Assembly: GCA_902780505.1 (NCBI GenBank)
Contig: CACZFN010000006.1
Span: forward strand, 101,557 to 165,556
Direction: 5' to 3'
Length of the DNA stretch: 64,000 nt
Source: an uncultured Ruminococcus sp.
GTDB lineage: Bacteria; Bacillota; Clostridia; Oscillospirales; Ruminococcaceae
Below the pieces are notes generated by a model that was not told where the DNA came from, searched no databases, and saw only the letters and a program-made list of their open reading frames with translations. Positions 35,090 through 44,032 of this stretch are shown here, piece by piece. How positions within the stretch are numbered: position 1 is the stretch's first letter; each line of letters begins with the position of its first letter. The position numbers were made by a program, and so were the translations under genes.

Positions 35090-35458
35090 ATGCTGTTTGA
35101 TTCAATTGACTTCAAGGCTATGGAATCGAGCCTTAATATGTTAAACGTTAAGCAACAGGTCATAACAAACAATTTAGCCAATATCGACACCCCGCATTAT
35201 AAAACGCAGGAGGTGCAGTTCCGTGACCTGCTTGACCGCGAATACGAAAGCGCCAGGCGCGGCGGCGATTATGCATTTGAAACATCCGTAATACAGACTG
35301 AGGATACATATTTCAATACAGACGGCAATAATGTCGACACGGATAAGGAATCGCTCGAACTGTATTCAGCATACTTACAGCAGTCATATATTATAGAAAA
35401 GATGAATATGACGATAAGCAATTACCAGTATGTAATGACGAACGCAAGCTTCAGATAA
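35090..35458 (+). CDS. flgB: Flagellar basal-body rod protein FlgB
   Basis: A 122-residue proximal rod protein exported through the flagellar gate. MESSLNMLNVKQQVITNNLANIDTP is the N-terminal rod-family signature (NNLANxxTP), and the C-terminal helix ends in MNMTISNYQYVMTNASFR. Normal length. GGGAGGAAAAGCCT precedes the ATG. First gene of the locus, followed by flgC after 14 bases. Confidence 0.94.
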   Translation: MLFDSIDFKAMESSLNMLNVKQQVITNNLANIDTPHYKTQEVQFRDLLDREYESARRGGDYAFETSVIQTEDTYFNTDGNNVDTDKESLELYSAYLQQSYIIEKMNMTISNYQYVMTNASFR

Positions 35459-35472
35459 GGGGGCAGCAGAAA

Positions 35473-35898
35473 ATGGCATTTTTGAATTCTCTCAATATAA
35501 CAGGCTCGGCGCTTACGGCTGAGCGATATAAAACAGACGTTATCCTGCAAAACATTGCAAACCAGAACGTCGCCGCTTCCTCGCCCGAGGAAGCTTATCA
35601 GAGAAAGCAGGTGGTTTTCCGCGCGCGGCCTATGACCTTTGATGAACGTGTCATGCAGGTGTACGGCGGCGGTGTAAGGGTGACTGAAACTGTCGAACTC
35701 GGCGAGGACGTAAACCCTGTGTATGATCCCGATAACCCGCTTGCTGATGATGACGGCTACATATATATGCCTAATGTCAATAATGCCGAGGAGCAGATAG
35801 ACCTCCTTGAAGCCACCCGCGCATATGAAGCAAACCTTACAGCGCTTTCCGTTGTAAAGGCAATGGCGGCAAAGGGGCTTGAGATAGGCAAGGGCTAA
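35473..35898 (+). CDS. flgC: Flagellar basal-body rod protein FlgC
   Basis: A 141-residue rod protein. SALTAERYKTDVILQNIANQNV replaces the usual NNIANxxT with QNIANQNV, and the C-terminal ATRAYEANLTALSVVKAMAAKGLEIGKG is the classic FlgC end. YMPNVNNAEEQIDLLEATR is also diagnostic. GGGGGCAG before the ATG. It forms the rod with FlgB, FlgG-type proteins and FliE. Confidence 0.94.
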   Translation: MAFLNSLNITGSALTAERYKTDVILQNIANQNVAASSPEEAYQRKQVVFRARPMTFDERVMQVYGGGVRVTETVELGEDVNPVYDPDNPLADDDGYIYMPNVNNAEEQIDLLEATRAYEANLTALSVVKAMAAKGLEIGKG

Positions 35899-35942
35899 GC
35901 GGCATATTTGTAAACAGATAAGTTGTTGATAAGGAGAAAACT

Positions 35943-36257
35943 ATGGCAGTATCTTTGATAACACCGCTTGAACCGCTGAAGGCTATGGAACCTGTTGCTC
36001 AAAGGGGTACAAGGCATTTAAAGACCGACAGCTCGGGGCAGAGCTTTGAGCAGCGCCTTGAAAGCGCTATAAATAATGTAAGAGAGCTTGAGGAGGCTTC
36101 AAATAAGGCTTCCTATGACCTTGCAGTCGGCAATACGGACGATCTCAATTCCGTTATGCTTGCCGCTACAAAGGCACAGATAGCTATTCAGATGACAACG
36201 CAGATAACCACCCGCGCGGTCAATACCTACCGTGAGATCATGCAGATGAATATCTGA
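35943..36257 (+). CDS. fliE: Flagellar hook-basal body protein FliE
   Basis: A 104-residue protein linking the MS ring to the rod. The C-terminal block DLNSVMLAATKAQIAIQMTTQ and AVNTYREIMQMNI is the FliE signature. The N-terminus is variable, as in the family. AAGGAGAAAACT precedes the ATG. It lies between flgC and fliF, the conserved order in Bacillota. Confidence 0.93.
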   Translation: MAVSLITPLEPLKAMEPVAQRGTRHLKTDSSGQSFEQRLESAINNVRELEEASNKASYDLAVGNTDDLNSVMLAATKAQIAIQMTTQITTRAVNTYREIMQMNI

Positions 36258-36290
36258 CGCTTGAAATTTTAACGAATTGGATATGCTTGT

Positions 36291-37922
36291 ATGAACGAAA
36301 GATTTAAGGCGATAAGAACAAAAATAGCCGAATGGTGGAAAGGCCTTTCAAAGGCAGTACAGCGGCTTATACTGATAAGCGGCGTTTTGATAGTCGGCGC
36401 GGCAGTGGGGCTTACTATATTCCTGAATACCCGAAACAGCGGCTATGTGGTGCTTTTCCCCGATATAAACACCGAGGAAACGGCTGAGATATACCAGTAT
36501 CTTCAGGGCGAAAATGTTGATGCGATAATCAATACCGAGGGTAAGATAATGGTAAAGGAGGAGGAGTGGGACACACTCGTCTATCAGCTTGCGGCACAGG
36601 GCTACCCGCAGTCGGCCCCGTCCTACTCGACATATATAGATAACCTGAGTATGACTATGACCGACAGTGAAAAGAAAAAGCTTATCATAATGGAACTTCA
36701 GGACAGGCTCCAGACTACGATAAACCGTATCGACGGCGTAAAAAGCTCTGTAGTTACCATTTCATACCCCGAAACATCAAACTATGCGTGGCAGACGACG
36801 ACGGACAAGGCGAAGGCCAGCGTAACACTTACACTCAAGACCAATACCCAGTTCACATCGGGAAATGTCCAGGCAATAAAGAACCTTGTGGCGTATTCCG
36901 CACAGCAGATGTCCCCTGATGATGTCACCGTTATTGATACAAGAACGGGCAAGGAACTTGGAAGTACAGGCAGTTCGGGCGATGAATATGAACTCAATTC
37001 CCGCGAAAACTACGAAAGGATAGTAAGGCAGACGCTTGAAGAACGTGTTGTTGAGATCCTTTCAAACCCCTATGGTGTCGGAAATGTCGCGGCGGCGGCA
37101 AATGTCAAGGTGAACTATGACAAGATAACCGAGGAGATGAAAAAGTATTTCGAGGAAGAAGGCAATATCGTTGACTGGGAAAAGATCACCTATACCGGTG
37201 ACCGTGACGGCGATAACGCCCCCGGCGGCGTGACGGGTGAGGAGGATAATACTGATGTTCCCACCTATCCGAACGAGGACGATGAGGCTATAAGAAATGA
37301 TCCCGATTACTATGAGCATGAAGTCGATAACGCTGTAAGCTATGTCCTTACACAGACTGAAAAGGCTCAGGGGCTTATAGAGGATTCTTCGATATCCATA
37401 ACCGTGAAGACCAAAAACCCTATCACCGATGCCGAAAGGGACAGGGTGATAGAACTTGTAAAGAATGCTACCGCTATATATGACCTCAATAAGATAACAG
37501 TCTTTGACTGGCGCGGCGTTTCGGAAAAGGATGACGATACCACAGAGGATGTCAGCGTGCCGCTTACCAAGAACAGCTTGTTCTGGGTGCTTGTGATACT
37601 CGGAGCGATACTGCTGCTTGCTATTATTATAATACTTATAGTGACGGCAAGGAGTAAGAAGAAGATCAAGGAGCTTGATAAGAAGAATAAGCAGAAGGTC
37701 AACGAGCTTGAAGAAGAACTTGAAGATACAAGACGGCGTTCACTTATCGAGCAGGCTAATGAAAATAATAAGCAGAGAAAGGAAACAGCCGAGGAAGTCA
37801 AGAAGTTCGCGGTCACTAACCCTGAGCTTACGGCGGCTATTATCCGTTCTATGATAAATGAACAGGAGATGAACGAGGCCGCAGCAGAGAATGAAGAAGA
37901 CCTCGGAGGAGATGAAACCTGA
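36291..37922 (+). CDS. fliF: Flagellar MS-ring protein FliF
   Basis: A 543-residue inner-membrane ring protein, base of the rotor and housing of the export gate. Two membrane helices flank a periplasmic region: about 24-44 (LILISGVLIVGAAVGLTIFL) and about 425-447 (FWVLVILGAILLLAIIIILIV). Ring-building motifs GYVVLFPDINTEE, LAAQGYP and ARVTL-like KASVTLTLK follow the YscJ/FliF pattern. The C-terminal cytoplasmic tail binds FliG. The ribosome site is weak. fliG starts on the last base of the stop codon. Confidence 0.94.
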   Translation: MNERFKAIRTKIAEWWKGLSKAVQRLILISGVLIVGAAVGLTIFLNTRNSGYVVLFPDINTEETAEIYQYLQGENVDAIINTEGKIMVKEEEWDTLVYQLAAQGYPQSAPSYSTYIDNLSMTMTDSEKKKLIIMELQDRLQTTINRIDGVKSSVVTISYPETSNYAWQTTTDKAKASVTLTLKTNTQFTSGNVQAIKNLVAYSAQQMSPDDVTVIDTRTGKELGSTGSSGDEYELNSRENYERIVRQTLEERVVEILSNPYGVGNVAAAANVKVNYDKITEEMKKYFEEEGNIVDWEKITYTGDRDGDNAPGGVTGEEDNTDVPTYPNEDDEAIRNDPDYYEHEVDNAVSYVLTQTEKAQGLIEDSSISITVKTKNPITDAERDRVIELVKNATAIYDLNKITVFDWRGVSEKDDDTTEDVSVPLTKNSLFWVLVILGAILLLAIIIILIVTARSKKKIKELDKKNKQKVNELEEELEDTRRRSLIEQANENNKQRKETAEEVKKFAVTNPELTAAIIRSMINEQEMNEAAAENEEDLGGDET

Positions 37923-39049
37923 TGGCACCAAAAAAGCGTGAGCCCTCCAGAAGACGGGCTGAACAGAAAAGTGAGGAAGCCCTTGCCGAAGGGATAGCTG
38001 AAGCTGCCGGTGAGGAAAAGCCTAAAATCAAACTCAGTTCCGTTGCCAATATGAACAGCCGTACAAAAGCGGCGGCTGTGCTTATAGCACTCGGAACAAG
38101 CCCCGCTTCCGAGGTGGTAAAGTATCTGCACGAGGGCGAGGTGGAAACGCTTTCCGCGGAAATAGCGCAGATAAAGAGCCTTACCGCTGAGGAAAAGGAA
38201 GATATAATAAACGAATTCTACGAAATGTGTATCGCCCAGAAGGCTATTACCGAGGGCGGCGAGGATTACGCCAAAAGCGTGCTCGATAAGGCTTTCGGTG
38301 AGAAAAAGGCGGAGGAACTTATATTCCGCGCTACAAATAAAATGGACAGCGCACCCTTTGCTTTTATAAACGAAGTCGATAACCGTAACCTGCTTATGGT
38401 GCTTCAGCACGAGCACCCGCAGACGATCGCTGTGGTGCTTTCCCACGCAAGCAGCGATAAGGCATCAAAGATAATAGCCGAGCTTCCGCGCGATCAGCAG
38501 GTGGAAATTATTGAAAGGATATCGGGTATGGATAAGGGCAACCCCGATATTATAGGGATAGTTGAGCGTATGCTCAGAAAGAAGCTTGCGGGAACATTCA
38601 GCGTGTCCTCCGCAGCGCCTGAGCATGGCGGCGTTCAGTATATCGCAGATATCATGAACAGAATAGACAAGAATTCCCAGAAGGCCGTTTTCGAGAGTAT
38701 GGAGGTCACAAACCCGGAACTCGTTGGCAAGATAAAGAAGCTTATGTTCGTGTTCGGCGATATCGTGAACTTAAACGATATGGAGATACAGGCGTTTATA
38801 AGGGAAGCCGATACAAAGGATCTGACGGTTTCCTTAAAGGCGGCAAGCGCCGAAGTGCAGGAACGTATCTTCAACAATATGTCATCAAGACAGAAGGAAA
38901 TGATACAGTCGGATATGCAGTATCTTCATAACCTGCGTATGCGTGATGTCGAAGCTGCACAGCAGCGTATCATAGATGTTATCCGCGGGCTTGAAGAAAG
39001 CGGCGATATCGTGCTCTTCAAGGGCGGAGATGACGAGATAATAGCTTAA
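37922..39049 (+). CDS. fliG: Flagellar motor switch protein FliG with N-terminal extension
   Basis: A 375-residue rotor protein that transmits torque from MotA. The standard start (SRTKAAAVLIALG) comes only after a charged extension of about 45 residues rich in Lys, Arg, Glu and Ala, which is unusual. The middle domain has EHPQTIAVVLSHA (EHPQ motif) and the C-terminal torque domain holds MFVFGDIVNLNDMEIQAFI with charged helices. Translation is coupled to fliF by a one-base ATGA overlap. Confidence 0.94.
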   Translation: MAPKKREPSRRRAEQKSEEALAEGIAEAAGEEKPKIKLSSVANMNSRTKAAAVLIALGTSPASEVVKYLHEGEVETLSAEIAQIKSLTAEEKEDIINEFYEMCIAQKAITEGGEDYAKSVLDKAFGEKKAEELIFRATNKMDSAPFAFINEVDNRNLLMVLQHEHPQTIAVVLSHASSDKASKIIAELPRDQQVEIIERISGMDKGNPDIIGIVERMLRKKLAGTFSVSSAAPEHGGVQYIADIMNRIDKNSQKAVFESMEVTNPELVGKIKKLMFVFGDIVNLNDMEIQAFIREADTKDLTVSLKAASAEVQERIFNNMSSRQKEMIQSDMQYLHNLRMRDVEAAQQRIIDVIRGLEESGDIVLFKGGDDEIIA

Positions 39050-39069
39050 AATAAAGAGGTGTTTTGGTC

Positions 39070-39924
39070 TTGCTTAATATCATAAGCCCTGAAAATGTCA
39101 GAGAAAACAGCAAGGCTGTGGAGATACCTGATGCCGTAATCGTCAAAAAGCCCCGTACAAGGGCAGACGAGGTGAGTATCGAAAAGGCGAATATTGATTC
39201 CTCGCAATTTGATGAAGCCACTAAAAAGGCACTGAAGGAATACTTTGAGGATTATAAGATAAGCCTTTTGAAGCACGCAAAGGAAGAATCCGCAAGGATA
39301 GAGGAAGAATGCAAGGGACGCCTTGATGCGGCAATAAGAGAAGCACGGGAAACTGTGGAAAAGGCAAACGCTCAGGCACAGCAGATACTTGATGAAGCTG
39401 CGGCTGAGGGCGAGCGTATAAAAGAACAGGCGAAAATTGACGGCTTTGAAGAAGGCAAGCGTATAAAAGCGCAGGAAACAGACGAGCTCTTTGAGCAGAT
39501 GAAGGAACAGATAGAGGAGATAAAGAAGACACAGCAGCAGGCATTGTATGAATTTGCAGAACAGCTCAAGTTCTTCGCTGTTGATGTGGCGGAGGATGTT
39601 GTAAAACGTAAGGTCGAAAGTGATGACCTTTACCTCGAAAACCTCGTAAAACGTGCACTGCTCGGTTTTAAGGACGCTGATTATATAAGCGTTACCATGA
39701 GCGAGAACCTCTCGATGCTTGCAAAAAAGCTGAAGACTGACAGGCATTCCTCAGGGCTTGATAATGCTGAGTTCAAGACAAACCTCCCTGACGGCGGAAG
39801 TATTATCCTTGAAGTCAAGGAACAGGTGATAGATGCATCACTCCCCGTTCAGTTTGAAAATATAAGAAATTACCTTAAAGTGATGGATGAAAATGACGAT
39901 AATGACGAAGGAACACTCCTTTGA
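39070..39924 (+). CDS. fliH: Flagellar export ATPase regulator FliH
   Basis: A 284-residue protein with a long charged coiled coil (about residues 55-165, ARIEEECKGRLDAAIREARE, EAAAEGERIKEQAKIDGFEEGKR) and a V-ATPase E-like C-terminal domain (FFAVDVAEDVVKRKVESD). It tethers FliI to the switch and limits its ATPase. TTG 39070 is preferred since AGAGGTG lies 9 bases upstream; TTG 39064 is too close. It overlaps fliI by up to 38 bases. Confidence 0.85.
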   Translation: MLNIISPENVRENSKAVEIPDAVIVKKPRTRADEVSIEKANIDSSQFDEATKKALKEYFEDYKISLLKHAKEESARIEEECKGRLDAAIREARETVEKANAQAQQILDEAAAEGERIKEQAKIDGFEEGKRIKAQETDELFEQMKEQIEEIKKTQQQALYEFAEQLKFFAVDVAEDVVKRKVESDDLYLENLVKRALLGFKDADYISVTMSENLSMLAKKLKTDRHSSGLDNAEFKTNLPDGGSIILEVKEQVIDASLPVQFENIRNYLKVMDENDDNDEGTLL

Positions 39925-41227
39925 AAAGCTTGTGGAGCTTCGGCGTGAGATGCGCCATATGAACTTCTATACAAGACTCGGAAAAGTCGAACAGATAGTC
40001 GGTATGATAATAGAAGTTTCGGGGCTGCTTGCAAGTATAGGCGATGTGTGCGAGATACGTATCCCCGGCAAGCCTTCGGTTTTAAGCGAGGTCGTGGGGT
40101 TTCATGACAGTATCACACAGATAATGCCATATGACGAAACTGACGGTATCGGCTATGGCAATACGGTATATAACACGGGCAGAAAACTGCGTGTGCGTAT
40201 GAGCGATGCGCTTATCGGCAGAACGGTAGATGCCCTCGGACGACCTATCGACGGGCTCGGCGATATCGTGGGCGGCACAATGCTCCCGATAAGCGGCAAG
40301 GCTTCAAATCCTATGCACCGCCCTGAGATCAGTGAGCCGATAACACTCGGCGTAAAGGCGATAGACGGTATGATAACCCTCGGTAAGGGGCAGAGGATCG
40401 GTATATTTGCCGGATCGGGTGTCGGTAAGTCCACACTTATGGGCATGATAGCAAGAAATGTCACCGCTGATGTGAACGTCCTCGCCCTTGTGGGTGAGCG
40501 TGGCAGGGAACTTATGGAATTCCTTAAAAAGGATCTTGGCCCCGAAGGACTGAAACGCTCTGTCGTTGTGGTGGCAACGTCTGATAATTCGGCGATGCTA
40601 AGAAATAAATGCGCTATGACAGCTACGGCTATAGCAGAGTATTTTAAAAATCAGGGCAAGGATGTCCTGCTTATGATGGATTCGCTTACACGTTTTTGTA
40701 TGGCACAGCGTGAGATCGGCCTTTCAACGGGCGAACCCCCTGTGGCAAGGGGCTACCCGCCGTCGATATATGCTTCCCTCCCGAAGCTGCTCGAACGCTG
40801 CGGGAACTTTGAAAACGGCTCTATCACAGGGATATATACCGTTCTTGTAGAGGGTGACGATACCAACGAACCTGTCGCCGATACTGTAAGAGGTATCATA
40901 GACGGCCATATAATGCTTTCGCGTAAGATCGCCATGACAAACCACTACCCCGCAATAGATGTGCTTGCAAGCCTTTCAAGGCTTATGTCCTCTATAGCTA
41001 CCCCCGAGCAGAAGCAGTACGCGGGGCAGATAAGGAATATGATGAGCATATATAACGATAATACGGATCTTATCTCGATAGGTGCCTATAAGTCCGGCTC
41101 AAACCCCGCACTGGATACGGCGATCAAGAAGATAGATGCAATAAACGGCTTCCTCACGCAGAAGGTCGACGAAAAGTTCACTTTTGAACAGACGGTGAGT
41201 GAAATGAAGCGTATAGTTACAAGTTAG
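39887..41227 (+). CDS. fliI: Flagellum-specific ATPase FliI
   Basis: A 446-residue AAA ATPase of the F1-beta type that unfolds export substrates. Walker A IFAGSGVGKSTLMGM, Walker B VLLMMDSLTRFCMAQREIGL and the GEPPVARGYPPSI stretch are typical. Start could be ATG 39887, 39893 or 39902, all in one frame inside the end of fliH; none has a clearly better ribosome site. Full length either way. Confidence 0.95.
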   Translation: MKMTIMTKEHSFEKLVELRREMRHMNFYTRLGKVEQIVGMIIEVSGLLASIGDVCEIRIPGKPSVLSEVVGFHDSITQIMPYDETDGIGYGNTVYNTGRKLRVRMSDALIGRTVDALGRPIDGLGDIVGGTMLPISGKASNPMHRPEISEPITLGVKAIDGMITLGKGQRIGIFAGSGVGKSTLMGMIARNVTADVNVLALVGERGRELMEFLKKDLGPEGLKRSVVVVATSDNSAMLRNKCAMTATAIAEYFKNQGKDVLLMMDSLTRFCMAQREIGLSTGEPPVARGYPPSIYASLPKLLERCGNFENGSITGIYTVLVEGDDTNEPVADTVRGIIDGHIMLSRKIAMTNHYPAIDVLASLSRLMSSIATPEQKQYAGQIRNMMSIYNDNTDLISIGAYKSGSNPALDTAIKKIDAINGFLTQKVDEKFTFEQTVSEMKRIVTS

Positions 41228-41240
41228 GCAAGTGATGTAA

Positions 41241-41696
41241 ATGAAAAAATTTGAATTCAAGCTCGGCAGGATAAGGGATTATAAGAATATCCTGCTTGAC
41301 AGGGAAAAAAATGTCCTTGTAGGGCTTATGATGGAGAAAAACGGTATTCTTGACCGCATTGAAGCCCTTGAGGAGGAATTTGAAAAGGTGAATAACGAAA
41401 TGCACGAGGAAATGCGCTCGGGGCTGAATGTCACCAAGATACGTCTGTTTGAAGCACAGAAAAACGGTATGCGCGAAGAACAGCGGCTGCTCGGTGACAG
41501 GCTTGAATTCCTGCAGGTGTCTATAGACAGACAGCAGGAACGGGTAAGCTCCCTGAAGCAGGACGTTTCGGGCTATGATAACTTAGAAGCTAAAAAGCGT
41601 GAGGAGTATAACAAGGAACTTGCCAAGGAACAGGATCTTGTGATATCCGAATTTGTTTCCCAGAAATATACGAGGGAACATAAAAGAATAAGCTGA
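41241..41696 (+). CDS. fliJ: Flagellar protein FliJ
   Basis: A 151-residue, almost wholly alpha-helical charged protein (FEFKLGRIRDYKNILLDREK at the N-terminus; two long coiled coils). The F-x-F-x-L-x-x-[LI]-x-x-[YL] start and position right after fliI identify FliJ, the stalk-like component of the export ATPase and chaperone escort. Only short sequence motifs are conserved, so the call relies on context and coil pattern. Confidence 0.85.
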   Translation: MKKFEFKLGRIRDYKNILLDREKNVLVGLMMEKNGILDRIEALEEEFEKVNNEMHEEMRSGLNVTKIRLFEAQKNGMREEQRLLGDRLEFLQVSIDRQQERVSSLKQDVSGYDNLEAKKREEYNKELAKEQDLVISEFVSQKYTREHKRIS

Positions 41697-41748
41697 TATC
41701 ACGCGCAAAAGCGTTTGATATAAAATTTAAAGTAAAGGAGGGAAGTGA

Positions 41749-42993
41749 ATGGACAAAGGCTTTGACTTGAATGTTGTTACCACAGGTGATGCGGGCAAGG
41801 TGAACCACGCAAAACCAAAGTCGCGTGTTAAGGATAAAAACGTTCAGAACGTCGATTTCCTTGATATCGTAAACAGGCTTTCCGCCAAAAAGACGGAAAA
41901 GGCGCAAAATACCCCTAAGGCACAGAAAACACAAAAGGCACAGACGGACAGCTTGCAGCAGACAGACGAGCTTTCCGATACGCTCGGTGAGATACTTGAT
42001 GAATACGGCGCTGAAAACCTGAATGCTGATATTCTTATGGAACTTATGTCAATGTATACGTCTGAGGGCTCTGTAACAAACCTTTTGCAGTCCGATGATC
42101 CTATGGCGGCAGTGCAGAGCAGCCTTTATTCGGCCGTGCTCGATAATACCGATCTGCTTTCGGCAGGCGGTGAGATGATCGACGAGATAGCAGACGGTTC
42201 GTTTGATGACCTTACGGGACTGCTTAGTTCGTCAAAAACACTTGACAGGCTGCTTGAAGTGCTTTCGGGCGTTGATGATTCACAGTCGCTTGAGCAGGCA
42301 CTGAAGACTATCGCGGGTATCACTGTCACAAGTGAGATAAACGAAGTCGACAGAACTGTCAATGCTCTCAGCGAAGGGCTTAACCTTTCAAAGGCAGTCG
42401 AACAGGCAAAGGCGGAAATAAGCGGAAATGCAGATGCCGCAGATGCCGCAGGCGAAACGGCGGCACAGGCTATGGGCTTTGTGGATTATTCCTCGGGTAT
42501 AACACCGAATGAAGTGATGACTGAGGGCACACCGGAAGAAAATGCAGTGTTTAACCAGACGCTTGACGTTTTATCACGCGCACTTACAGAGGAACGTGAG
42601 CTTTATACCGCAAGGCTGCACCCCGAAGGACTTGGCGAGATAATAGTCAGAATGGAAAAATCAAGCGCAGGTATAGTGTTTGATATCCTCACTACAAACG
42701 AGCGTACAGCGGCAATGATAAACCAGCGGCTTATGCAGCTTCAGCAGGGTATGACAGAATATGAAGCCAGGATAAACCCCGCAGTGGTGACATCATCAAA
42801 CAACGCCGAAAGCGCATCAGGCTTCAGCTTTGATGACTTTGCAGGCAGTATGGCAGGATCTTCACAGCAGCAGGACGCTTACAGCGGCAACCGCAACAGG
42901 GCAGGGAATGTCTACAGCGATTCGGCTGAAGATGAGCAGGAAGCAAGAACAACAGGCTACCGTAATACGGATCTGTTGAACAAAACTATTTAA
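41749..42993 (+). CDS. fliK: Flagellar hook-length control protein FliK
   Basis: A 414-residue secreted ruler protein. The N-terminal two-thirds is low-complexity and acidic (LSDTLGEILDEYGAENLNAD) as in FliK; the C-terminal substrate-switch domain holds LHPEGLGEIIVRMEKSSAGI and TNERTAAMINQRLMQLQQGM. AAGGAGGGAAGTGA precedes the ATG. A second FliK-like protein lies at 58888-60345. Confidence 0.85.
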   Translation: MDKGFDLNVVTTGDAGKVNHAKPKSRVKDKNVQNVDFLDIVNRLSAKKTEKAQNTPKAQKTQKAQTDSLQQTDELSDTLGEILDEYGAENLNADILMELMSMYTSEGSVTNLLQSDDPMAAVQSSLYSAVLDNTDLLSAGGEMIDEIADGSFDDLTGLLSSSKTLDRLLEVLSGVDDSQSLEQALKTIAGITVTSEINEVDRTVNALSEGLNLSKAVEQAKAEISGNADAADAAGETAAQAMGFVDYSSGITPNEVMTEGTPEENAVFNQTLDVLSRALTEERELYTARLHPEGLGEIIVRMEKSSAGIVFDILTTNERTAAMINQRLMQLQQGMTEYEARINPAVVTSSNNAESASGFSFDDFAGSMAGSSQQQDAYSGNRNRAGNVYSDSAEDEQEARTTGYRNTDLLNKTI

Positions 42994-43008
42994 AAAGGAG
43001 GAAAAACT

Positions 43009-43509
43009 ATGGACGGCATCAACACCAATCAGCGTAATTATACCGATCTTCTGAACGGAACATCAAAGACAAAGAGCACCGAAAAATCCTATAATAATGT
43101 CAAGTTCTCAAACGAGGATCAGTCGGACGTTAATGTTCAGGACTTTTTGAACCTTATGGTGACACAGCTTACAAATCAGGACTTTATGAACCCCGTTGAC
43201 GATACCCAGTATCTTTCACAGCTTGCACAGTTCTCGTCAATGTCTGCAATGCAGGATCTTGCACAGTTTTCTAAGCAGAGCTTTGTCATGTCCTACCTCG
43301 GCAAGGAAGTTACCGCATCTGTTTATAATGTCGGCGGCGAAGTTGAAACAACTACCGGTAAGGTGACATCAGTTTCACTTGTCAATGACGATTATAAGCT
43401 TACTGTAAACGGTAAGGAGTTTTCTATCAGCGATATCAAGAGCGTTTCCGATTCAAAGCCCGAAGAAACAGCGGCAGAGGAAGAAGTCCAGGAGATAATC
43501 CCAGACTGA
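43009..43509 (+). CDS. flgD: Flagellar hook capping protein FlgD
   Basis: A 166-residue hook-assembly scaffold. DVNVQDFLNLMVTQLTNQDF followed by MNPVDDTQYLSQLAQFS and SAMQDL is the FlgD signature. It ends soon after a small beta domain (VTASVYNVGGEVETTTGK), lacking the larger FlgD Tudor/Fn3 region, as is usual in Bacillota. AAAGGAGGAAAAACT precedes the ATG. Confidence 0.93.
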   Translation: MDGINTNQRNYTDLLNGTSKTKSTEKSYNNVKFSNEDQSDVNVQDFLNLMVTQLTNQDFMNPVDDTQYLSQLAQFSSMSAMQDLAQFSKQSFVMSYLGKEVTASVYNVGGEVETTTGKVTSVSLVNDDYKLTVNGKEFSISDIKSVSDSKPEETAAEEEVQEIIPD

Positions 43510-43560
43510 TAAAAACGCCGGTGCATACAGATAAACATAAAGGAAAGGAGTCTTTAGAAT

Positions 43561-43944
43561 ATGGATATCAATATGCTTAGGCTCACCGCCCCTATAACCA
43601 CGGGTATTCCGCAGACAAGCACCGCAAGTGTCAATGACAGTCTTTATACGGCAAATTTCGATCAGGTGCTCAAAGCGCAGCTTCAGACAAGCGGGCTCAA
43701 TTTCTCAAAGCACGCAGTGAACCGTGTCGTTGAACGTAATATAAACGTTTCCGATACCAATATGGAAAGGCTCAATGCAGGCGTTGAGATAGCGCGTGAA
43801 AAGGGGCTTGACGATACACTTATACTTGTCGATAAATCGGCGTATATCGTAAGCGTCAAGAATAATACGGTCATAACGACGGTTTCTAATGAAGAACTTG
43901 TCGGCAATTGTTTTACAAATATCGAAGGAACGGTAATAGTTTAA
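43561..43944 (+). CDS. Flagellar operon protein, TIGR02530 family
   Basis: A 127-residue protein with the TIGR02530 pattern: LNFSKHAVNRVVERNINVSD, REKGLDDTLILVDKSAYIVS followed by VKNNTVITTVS, and a C-terminal FTNIEGTVIV. Such genes lie between flgD and flgE in many Bacillota and their exact role is poorly known. AAAGGAAAGGAG lies upstream. It was found here in the conserved place. Confidence 0.85.
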   Translation: MDINMLRLTAPITTGIPQTSTASVNDSLYTANFDQVLKAQLQTSGLNFSKHAVNRVVERNINVSDTNMERLNAGVEIAREKGLDDTLILVDKSAYIVSVKNNTVITTVSNEELVGNCFTNIEGTVIV

Positions 43945-43969
43945 GACCGGACCGATTTCGGAGGTCTTC

Positions 43970-43996
43970 GGGGGGCTGAACGACAGAAGCCCCTCC
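43970..43996 (+). other. GC hairpin upstream of flgE
   Basis: GGGGGGCT (43970-43977) pairs with AGCCCCTCC (43988-43996), 10-base loop, between the TIGR02530 gene and flgE, with no T-run. It may block exonuclease or mark an mRNA processing site. Confidence 0.5.
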
Positions 43997-44032
43997 CTTG
44001 CCGTTTGAAAAATAATAACGGAGGATAATATT

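Noticed and set aside
37367-38446. 359-codon open frame on the minus strand
   Set aside because: It is antisense to fliF/fliG, has Ser/Val/Phe-rich composition typical of a complement-frame artefact, and no ribosome site or family match.
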